5,380 bases of DNA from Deltaproteobacteria bacterium (GTDB taxonomy: Bacteria > Desulfobacterota > DSM-4660 > Desulfatiglandales > B25-G16): the NCBI GenBank assembly GCA_020348625.1, contig CP070752.1:786284-791663 (forward strand). Direction: 5' to 3'. Positions 1-4,461 of the stretch are shown piece by piece (the first letter of the stretch is position 1; the number at the start of each line of letters is the position of its first letter). The position numbers and the translations under genes were made by a program. Below the pieces are notes generated by a model. That model did not search any database. It was not told the origin of the DNA and saw only the letters and a list, made by a program, of their open reading frames with translations.

Positions 1-46
1 AGCGTTCTGATCGTTTTTAAACGACATGGGATGCAACGTCTGCCCG

Positions 47-841
47 TCATTTCCACGTGCGGCGAAAAGGCACAAATCTAACCGGCAGGACGTTACGGGT
101 TTTTATCTCGCCGTCCTCCGATTTTTCTACTACCATGAGGTCTTGCACGCTGAAAGGATGACCTACCGGGATGGCCATCTTCCCTCCCCTTTTCAACTGC
201 TGAACAAGGGGCGGGGGTATGTGATCAGAGGCTGCGGTTACAACGATACAGTCAAAAGGGGCGTGGTCTTCCCATCCATAGTAGCCGTCTGCCACTTTTA
301 CGGTGATGTTCTCATAGCCCAGCTCCTTCAGGCGATTTTCAGCAGCCCTTCCGAGGGGAGGGATAATCTCAATAGTAAAGACCTCTTTTACTATCCCACC
401 CAGCACTGCTGCCTGATAACCAGAACCGGTCCCTACCTCCAGGGCAATATCGTCTTGCTCCGGCTCGAGCAACTCGGTCATGAACGCCACAATGTACGGC
501 TGAGAGATGGTCTGGCCATACCCGATAGAAACGGGGAAGTCTCCATAGGCAGAACCTCTGCTCCCTTTTGGAACAAACAGATGCCGCGGAACCCGGCGCA
601 TTGCCCTCAAGACCGCGGCATCCTCGATACCCCTTGCCGCGATCTGCGTAGCAACCATTTCATATCTGCGTTTCTCGTATCCCTCCTTGGTCACTTTGGA
701 GGAAAAGCCATGCGTCTGGCCGTGAAATGACAGGGGGATGATAAAGAAGAGAAGAAAGACGCCTACCACCCGACAGATGCCGGTTCTTGGTGGCTGCGCG
801 TGATACGGTTCCCGCACGGTGCAGACTGGTGTATTACCCAT
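47..841 (-). CDS. pcm: Protein-L-isoaspartate O-methyltransferase with N-terminal signal/anchor segment
   Basis: The product (264 residues) should methylate L-isoaspartyl residues in damaged proteins using S-adenosylmethionine, the first step of their repair. Family marks are clear: GQTISQPYIVAFMTELL at residues 109-125, the SAM-binding loop EVGTGSGYQAAVL at 135-147, an acidic E158 after the second strand, APFDCIVVTAA at 194-204, and the closing VRFVPF at 254-259. The catalytic part starts near residue 55; the E. coli enzyme is about 208 residues, so this one has roughly 50 extra N-terminal residues. These include an arginine followed by a hydrophobic run (VVGVFLLFFIIPLSF, 25-39), which looks like a signal peptide or membrane anchor; no lipobox or clear AxA cleavage site is seen. 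The ATG is supported by ACGGAG five bases upstream and by a promoter just beyond. The gene is divergent from the sugar kinase. The family call is secure; location in the cell is inferred. Confidence 0.95.
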   Translation of the reverse strand: MGNTPVCTVREPYHAQPPRTGICRVVGVFLLFFIIPLSFHGQTHGFSSKVTKEGYEKRRYEMVATQIAARGIEDAAVLRAMRRVPRHLFVPKGSRGSAYGDFPVSIGYGQTISQPYIVAFMTELLEPEQDDIALEVGTGSGYQAAVLGGIVKEVFTIEIIPPLGRAAENRLKELGYENITVKVADGYYGWEDHAPFDCIVVTAASDHIPPPLVQQLKRGGKMAIPVGHPFSVQDLMVVEKSEDGEIKTRNVLPVRFVPFRRTWK

Positions 842-846
842 ACGTA

Positions 847-852
847 CTCCGT
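847..852 (-). promoter_or_regulatory. Ribosome binding site of pcm
   Basis: On the minus strand this reads ACGGAG, five bases before the ATG at 841. It supports that start, and therefore supports the hydrophobic N-terminal extension being translated. Confidence 0.5.
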
Positions 853-874
853 ATAGAGGCCAGCACTCTCATGC

Positions 875-903
875 ATCATAGACGATAATTACCTATTTCG
901 CAA
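875..903 (-). promoter_or_regulatory. Putative sigma-70 promoter of pcm
   Basis: On the minus strand, TTGCGA (898-903, four of six matches to TTGACA) and TATGAT (875-880, five of six matches to TATAAT) are separated by exactly 17 bases. Transcription would start near 868, giving a leader of under 30 bases that contains the Shine-Dalgarno sequence. This is called by eye from the consensus only. Confidence 0.45.
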
Positions 904-1052
904 CACTATCCCTGCGTCCACTGGTCCGCCTTACTTTAAGACAGACAGAGCCAATTATTACTGAGAGCATCAAATAGTCTGGACCATCCCCAAGCCTTCT
1001 CTCGTGCTACGGCACCTTTGCCGTACTCTCCGCATCCTATTTGCACCTTGTG

Positions 1053-1081
1053 TTGCGGGGATTTGTTTAGTAAGTTATAAA
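1053..1081 (+). promoter_or_regulatory. Putative sigma-70 promoter of the PfkB-family kinase
   Basis: TTGCGG (1053-1058, a weak -35 with the TTG conserved) and TATAAA (1076-1081, five of six) are 17 bases apart. Transcription would begin near 1088, about 40 bases before the TTG at 1127. Because it lies inside the frame opened by the GTG at 1004, it favours the shorter form of the kinase. Confidence 0.35.
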
Positions 1082-1126
1082 GGTATTCCCAAAACCCATT
1101 ACCAGCTTCGGAAAAGAGACCTCCCG

Positions 1127-2059
1127 TTGACCAAGAAGCACACAGCCATCCTCAACAATATACCCGTTATCGGTCTCGGGCAGGCCTGCCTTGATTTCCT
1201 GGGACGGCTCACCGTCTATCCTGAAGAAGACGGCAAGTGCGAGCTTGTCGACCTGCATATCCAGTGCGGCGGGCCGGCCTCCACCGCCATGGTTACCCTC
1301 TCTCGCCTTGGTATACCAACGTCATTTCTCGGTTCCATATCGGATGATCAATTCGGCATTGAAATCGTTAAGGGGCTCGAGGAAGAGAAGGTAGACCACA
1401 CCTTCTTAAAGATTACCCCCGGATATACCTCACAGTTTGCCTTTATTGCCATAACCGAAGCGGCCGGAAACAGGACGGTGTTCTGGCACCGCGGAGCCGT
1501 ACCCCCTCTGAGGCCTGCTGATGTCGACCTGAGCCCTTTTTCAGCGGCCAGGATCCTCCACCTGGACGGCCTCATGATCGAGGCATCTATCGAAGCAGCG
1601 CGCCAGGCCAGAGAAAAAGGGCTTACCGTTGTCATGGACGCCGGGACCATGAGGGATGGGTCACTGGAATTATTATCTCTCGTGGATATCCTGATTGCTT
1701 CAGAGGGTTTCCCGCAGACCCTTGTGGGTAAAGATGCGCCTGTTGAGGAGGCCCTGCAGGTGCTTCATCGACTGGGGCCCCGGGAGGTGGTTATAACCCG
1801 TGGCTCAAAGGGGAGCGTGGGCCTGAGAGATCAGCGGGTCATCGCTCAAGAAGCCTTTCCCACAGACGTAGTTGATACCACGGGAGCCGGTGATGTATAT
1901 CACGGTGCGTACATATTCGGACTGCTCCAGGAATGGGATATGGCACGGTGCATGCGTTTCGCCTCTGCAACTGCAGCCCTCAAGTGCAAGGAAGTGGGTG
2001 CCCGAAGGGGTATTCCCGGGCTTGAGGAGATAGGGAAGCTCTTGAGCGGGCAGCAATGA
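1127..2059 (+). CDS. PfkB/ribokinase-family carbohydrate kinase, YihV-like
   Basis: An ATP-dependent kinase predicted to phosphorylate a sugar or related small molecule in the cytoplasm. From the TTG at 1127 it is 310 residues, typical of the family. Visible marks are the first strand VIGLGQACLDFLG (14-26), the substrate-side glycines CGGPASTA (47-54), the lid/core boundary near LDG (146-148), ITRGSKGS (223-230), and the PfkB signature DTTGAGDVYHGAY (250-262), whose D256 is the expected catalytic base. The C-terminal third (VVDTTGAGDVYHGA, then RFASATAALKC and GIP) and the GGPA motif resemble, from memory, E. coli sulfofructose kinase YihV. Substrate cannot be assigned: no sulfoglycolysis partners are in the window. 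The frame is open further upstream to a GTG at 1004 (351 residues), but those 41 residues precede the first conserved strand, have no Shine-Dalgarno sequence and contain a likely promoter. AAAGAG eight bases before the TTG is a weak ribosome site. The family is secure; the start is moderately sure. Confidence 0.9.
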   Translation: MTKKHTAILNNIPVIGLGQACLDFLGRLTVYPEEDGKCELVDLHIQCGGPASTAMVTLSRLGIPTSFLGSISDDQFGIEIVKGLEEEKVDHTFLKITPGYTSQFAFIAITEAAGNRTVFWHRGAVPPLRPADVDLSPFSAARILHLDGLMIEASIEAARQAREKGLTVVMDAGTMRDGSLELLSLVDILIASEGFPQTLVGKDAPVEEALQVLHRLGPREVVITRGSKGSVGLRDQRVIAQEAFPTDVVDTTGAGDVYHGAYIFGLLQEWDMARCMRFASATAALKCKEVGARRGIPGLEEIGKLLSGQQ

Positions 2060-2060
2060 A

Positions 2061-2086
2061 GCTCTCTGCAGTAAACTGCAGGGTGC
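2061..2086. repeat. Stem-loop 1 directly after the kinase stop codon
   Basis: GCTCTCTGCAG and CTGCAGGGTGC pair around a TAAA loop: ten pairs (one a G-T wobble) with one internal mismatch. It starts two bases after the TGA of the kinase. No T-run follows, so it is a poor intrinsic terminator. It could protect the mRNA 3' end or be part of a dispersed repeat. The core 2065-2084 matches 2158-2177 at 15 of 20 bases. Confidence 0.55.
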
Positions 2087-2097
2087 CAAGCGGAATT

Positions 2098-2138
2098 GCG
2101 CCGAAGCCAATCCGACTTCGCTCTATGAGCTACGGCGC
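2098..2138. repeat. Stem-loop 2 of the intergenic cluster
   Basis: GCGCCG-a-AGC (2098-2107) and GCT-a-CGGCGC (2129-2138) form nine pairs with one A-A mismatch around a 21-base loop. No T-run follows. The loop side can alternatively pair as CGAAG with CTTCG. The style resembles the short dispersed GC-rich palindromes of many bacterial genomes, which is inference. Confidence 0.5.
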
Positions 2139-2156
2139 GGTCGTCTCACCATTTAT

Positions 2157-2176
2157 CCCTGCAGCAAGTTGCAAGG
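2157..2176. repeat. Stem-loop 3, related to stem-loop 1
   Basis: CCcTGCA and TGCAaGG pair (one mismatch) around the loop GCAAGT. Bases 2158-2177 match 2065-2084 of stem-loop 1 at 15 of 20 positions, and all five differences are transitions. The two look like diverged copies 93 bases apart. TTTTC follows on the plus strand, so a weak terminator role for the kinase transcript is possible. Confidence 0.4.
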
Positions 2177-2213
2177 TTTTCTGGCGAAGGCGAATAGACG
2201 TGCCGACGTGGCC

Positions 2214-2246
2214 TTTACAATTGTCGTTTTCGGATTATCTTATAAT
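2214..2246 (+). promoter_or_regulatory. Weak promoter-like hexamers in AT-rich intergenic DNA
   Basis: TTTACA (2214-2219) and TATCTT (2236-2241) are 16 bases apart, and a perfect TATAAT lies at 2241-2246 with TTGTCG 14 bases upstream of it. Neither pairing has both ideal hexamers and ideal spacing, and no gene follows on this strand before 2618. This may be a chance AT-rich match. Confidence 0.2.
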
Positions 2247-2276
2247 GAAAGTAATGAATGAATAATTCGTTTAAAC

Positions 2277-2290
2277 ACCTGGCAACAGGT
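2277..2290. repeat. Small GCAA-tetraloop hairpin
   Basis: ACCTG and CAGGT pair perfectly around GCAA, a stable GNRA-type tetraloop if transcribed. The stem is only five pairs and its role is unknown. Confidence 0.3.
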
Positions 2291-2555
2291 ATTCAACAAA
2301 ATCGCCAAAACAAACAGAGTGCAGCACGGCTCTAACACAAATATACTAAACCGTCCGGTATTTGCAGATTTGAACGGTTGAACTTTGCCAAAAGTGAGTT
2401 CGTTGCTGCATGTAAGAGGCTTCTCAGGTGTTCGTGTATCTCTTGAAGGTAGTATCGGCACCATGGGAAGCCTATTTGGGAGCTGCGAAACGCTGGAGAT
2501 GCAACAACTAACTTAACCACGGGTCTTCCAATCGGAAAGCCGTCGCAGTTAAACC

Positions 2556-2596
2556 GCACAAGACCCGCAGGTTATCCGAATCTGCGGGTCTTGTGC
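2556..2596 (-). terminator. Strong stem-loop, probable terminator of the S1-domain gene
   Basis: Fifteen perfect base pairs (GCACAAGACCCGCAG with CTGCGGGTCTTGTGC) enclose an 11-base loop. It begins 21 bases after the stop codon of the S1-domain gene, the right place for its terminator. On the minus strand the stem is followed by GGTTTAACT, a poor U-tract, so termination may be inefficient or it may be mainly a 3'-end stabiliser. No T-run exists in the plus direction. Confidence 0.55.
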
Positions 2597-2617
2597 ACTA
2601 TCAGGCATGCTGTCGGC

Positions 2618-4075
2618 TCAGGTGTCCTTCTTCCCTTTACTGAGGGCCTTTTGCAGCTTTTCTCCCAGTGTACCCAGCGGCTTTGCTGCGTCCTGAGAAA
2701 AACGCTGCCACTTTTGCTCATCCCGTGAGTCACCAACGGCAAGGGTAATCTGCCGCGCATCCGGACGGATTTCCTCAATAATAACAGGGATTGCATCGCC
2801 CTCTTTCAGTTTTTCGATCGATGCAGACTGAAAGGACTGCCTTATTTTCGACTTTGGAAGCAGCCCCGTGATGCCCGGCTCCAAGGAAATGAAATACCCA
2901 AACTGTTCTTTCTTATCAATTACGCCCGCGAGTGACTGACCTCTGTGGTACTTTTCCTCTACGTCCATCCAGGGGTCTCCCTCAACATCCCGCATACTGA
3001 GCGAGACCTTCCTGCCCACGGCATCAACTTCCTTGACGATCACGTGAACGGTGTCCCCGGGTCGTACCATGTCTTCAGGCTTCAGAACTCGCTGCAAGTA
3101 GCTCATTTCACTGATGTGAACTAGCCCCTCGATACCGGGCGCTATCTCCACGAATGCCCCGAAACGGGCACATCGCCTCACAACTCCGGTAGCCTCATCT
3201 CCCTCATGAAATCTCTCGGCAACGGTTTTCCAAGGATCCTCGGTGACCTCTTTAATCGATAGGCTTATTTTTATCTGGCTGGAGGCTTCATCCCTATCAA
3301 TGCCTATCACCTTGACCTTGATTGAATCTCCCACCGCGAGGACGTCTTCGGGTTTTTCCACCCGTGACCAGCTCAGTTCAGAAAGGTGAACCATTCCCTC
3401 AATGCCTGGAAAAACCTCGACAAATGCGCCAAAGGGCAGCAGCTTGGTAACCTTCCCCTCCAGATCAGAGCCAACCGCAGTGTTTTCGAGGAATTCCTCT
3501 CGAGCCTTTTTCAGCTCCCTGTCAACAAGCTCACGCCTCGAAACAACGATGTTTTTCCCATGTTCCTCAAATTGGGTAATCAGGAATTGGTATTCTTTCC
3601 CCACATATTCACCAGGATCCTCGGCATAGCGCACATCGATCTGACCTGCCGGGCAAAAGGCCCTCCTGCGCATGATTTCAACGCGAAACCCACCCTTGCA
3701 CAACTCCTTGACCTTGCCCTCTACAGGGACTCCTGCTTCAAACGCATCCCGCAAAACACTAAGTCCGCCCATGCCGGACAGGGCCTTGGAAAGCCTGATT
3801 TCATGCTCGGTCACCGACACCACATACAGCTCGAGCTCATCGCCTTGCTTGAAAGGCAATTCTCCTTTGTCATCCAGAAGCTCCTCTTTGTCCACCACAC
3901 CGTCAGTCTTGACTCCCGTATCGACAAACACGCTCTCCCTGCCAATGGAAATAATTTCCCCCTTGACCTTATCCCCGACCTGCAGCTCTTCCTTCTTGCC
4001 AGGGCTGTAGGATTCTAGGAGATCAGCAAAGCTCTGCTCTTCACCGTTACTTTCATCTTTTTCATGATCTGGCAT
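2618..4075 (-). CDS. S1 RNA-binding domain protein, ribosomal protein S1-like, five S1 domains
   Basis: A 485-residue cytoplasmic RNA-binding protein of the ribosomal protein S1 family, expected to bind single-stranded mRNA and help translation or RNA metabolism. Five S1 (OB-fold) domains are visible at about 32-98, 115-182, 202-275, 292-362 and 379-447. Domain 2 is the divergent GGFRVEI...RAFCPAGQID type characteristic of S1. Domains 3 and 4 carry the canonical FGAFVE.xPGIEG.VH.SE motif (215-233 and 305-323), and each is followed by an EDPW/GDPW linker. Domain 5 is weaker (FGYFISLEPGITGLLP). The acidic N-terminus precedes domain 1 and a lysine-rich tail ends the protein. E. coli S1 has six domains and about 557 residues, so this could be a shorter main S1 or a second paralogue; the window cannot decide, and no cmk is adjacent. 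ATG 4075 is preferred over a TTG at 4105 because GAGGAG lies nine bases upstream. It is divergent from the TPR gene. Confidence 0.93.
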   Translation of the reverse strand: MPDHEKDESNGEEQSFADLLESYSPGKKEELQVGDKVKGEIISIGRESVFVDTGVKTDGVVDKEELLDDKGELPFKQGDELELYVVSVTEHEIRLSKALSGMGGLSVLRDAFEAGVPVEGKVKELCKGGFRVEIMRRRAFCPAGQIDVRYAEDPGEYVGKEYQFLITQFEEHGKNIVVSRRELVDRELKKAREEFLENTAVGSDLEGKVTKLLPFGAFVEVFPGIEGMVHLSELSWSRVEKPEDVLAVGDSIKVKVIGIDRDEASSQIKISLSIKEVTEDPWKTVAERFHEGDEATGVVRRCARFGAFVEIAPGIEGLVHISEMSYLQRVLKPEDMVRPGDTVHVIVKEVDAVGRKVSLSMRDVEGDPWMDVEEKYHRGQSLAGVIDKKEQFGYFISLEPGITGLLPKSKIRQSFQSASIEKLKEGDAIPVIIEEIRPDARQITLAVGDSRDEQKWQRFSQDAAKPLGTLGEKLQKALSKGKKDT

Positions 4076-4084
4076 TGTATACTG

Positions 4085-4100
4085 CTCCTCAAAGCCTCCT
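4085..4100 (-). promoter_or_regulatory. Ribosome binding site of the S1-domain gene, with a second SD-like site
   Basis: On the minus strand, GAGGAG (4085-4090) sits nine bases before the ATG at 4075 and decides that start. A second, perfect AGGAGG (4095-4100) lies 19 bases before the ATG. It is too far to serve it directly, and the TTG that follows it is out of frame. Two such sites in tandem suggest strong ribosome loading. Confidence 0.55.
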
Positions 4101-4178
4101 CTCAAGTAGTCTCATGCTCATGAGCAGCTCCATACCGCCGCAAAACCCTTACCATGGCGTCACGCGCGTATTTTGTGA

Positions 4179-4207
4179 ATATTAGCAACGATACCGCCGC
4201 TTTTCAA
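4179..4207 (-). promoter_or_regulatory. Putative sigma-70 promoter of the S1-domain gene
   Basis: On the minus strand TTGAAA (4202-4207, five of six) and TAATAT (4179-4184, four of six) are exactly 17 bases apart. Transcription would start near 4172, leaving a leader of about 97 bases before the ATG at 4075, long enough for leader-level control. Called by eye. Confidence 0.45.
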
Positions 4208-4347
4208 GCACCGATTACACCGAATTATCCCTGGTACACCAGACCAAATCTCATACTGATCCTTTCTCACCTGAAACCGGACACCCTTCTTTCGTCAGGT
4301 GCAGCGTTTCCGGCCCGCGGTCGGCCCTGCCACGTGGCCGCCGCCAG

Positions 4348-4461
4348 GTGAGCACTGTCATCGAAATCGTTAAGGTAACGGGGATTTCATCCGATATAGA
4401 TACAGATGGCATGAGTTCCCTTAAGCAAAAGGGCTCGGAATATGACGGTAAGCTCTTATGA
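4348..4461 (+). CDS. Possible small coupled reading frame upstream of the TPR gene
   Basis: A GTG-started frame of 37 residues (beginning MSTVIEIVKVTGISSD, ending GKLL) whose TGA at 4459-4461 overlaps the TPR gene's ATG at 4458 as ATGA. That overlap is typical of translational coupling, and the TPR start has only a weak ribosome site of its own (GGTAAG). No Shine-Dalgarno sequence precedes the GTG. A later in-frame ATG at 4411 would give only 16 residues. The opening beta-like VIEIVKVTGIS loosely recalls the first strand of dodecin-type proteins, but the rest does not fit, so I assign no function. It may be a leader peptide or a chance frame. Confidence 0.25.
   Translation: MSTVIEIVKVTGISSDIDTDGMSSLKQKGSEYDGKLL

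Larger units (their letters stand above)
2060..2617. other. Intergenic region without a convincing gene; stem-loop cluster, AT-rich stretch, terminator
   Basis: This 558-base gap lies between the stop codons of the kinase (plus strand) and the S1-domain protein (minus strand). Short open frames occur on both strands, including a GTG-started 40-codon frame at 2394-2516 (+). None has a ribosome site or recognisable protein motifs. The left third carries three stem-loops (listed separately). About 2214-2360 is noticeably AT-rich and holds promoter-like hexamers. The right end is a long perfect stem-loop. Convergent genes need only terminators here, so the length and the structured left part are unexplained. 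Confidence 0.7.
4076..4457. other. Divergent intergenic region between the S1-domain and TPR genes
   Basis: These 382 bases separate two divergent genes. They hold the S1-gene ribosome site and promoter on the minus strand, several small dyads, and a possible small frame (4348-4461) on the plus strand. The dyads are CTGGT-AC-ACCAG at 4231-4242, CACCTGA/TCAGGTG at 4268-4301 with a 20-base loop, and the palindrome GCCACGTGGC at 4329-4338. I find no convincing promoter for the TPR gene. The best plus-strand match, TTTTCA (4201) with AATTAT (4223) at 16 bases, has only four of six matches in each hexamer. Confidence 0.55.

Noticed and set aside
11..24. TCGTTTTTAAACGA inverted repeat downstream of pcm
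   Set aside because: The arms are six bases with a two-base centre, too tight for a stable hairpin terminator, and no GC-rich stem with a T-run is present. The true pcm terminator, if any, may lie left of the window.
26..730. Long plus-strand open frame (234 codons) opposite pcm
   Set aside because: It lies wholly antisense to a confidently recognised methyltransferase, its product shows no family motifs, and it has no ribosome site. It is a shadow frame.
2056..2265. Plus-strand 69-codon frame overlapping the kinase stop
   Set aside because: It translates straight through the three stem-loops, has no ribosome site and no protein-like pattern, so the palindromic repeats explain the sequence better.
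2240..2559. Two overlapping minus-strand frames of about 75 codons in the intergenic region
   Set aside because: They overlap each other in different frames, lack ribosome sites and show no recognisable motifs.
3386..4018. Plus-strand open frame (210 codons) opposite the S1-domain gene
   Set aside because: It is antisense to conserved S1 domains, and its translation has no recognisable motif and reads like a reverse-strand shadow.
4329..4338. GCCACGTGGC as an E-box/G-box type site
   Set aside because: CACGTG boxes are eukaryotic regulatory motifs. In this bacterial context a 10-base palindrome in GC-rich DNA is weak evidence by itself.
4154..4351. Plus-strand 65-codon frame in the divergent region
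   Set aside because: It has no Shine-Dalgarno sequence and no recognisable product, and it runs antisense through the S1-gene promoter. Only its GTGA overlap with the next frame is of interest.
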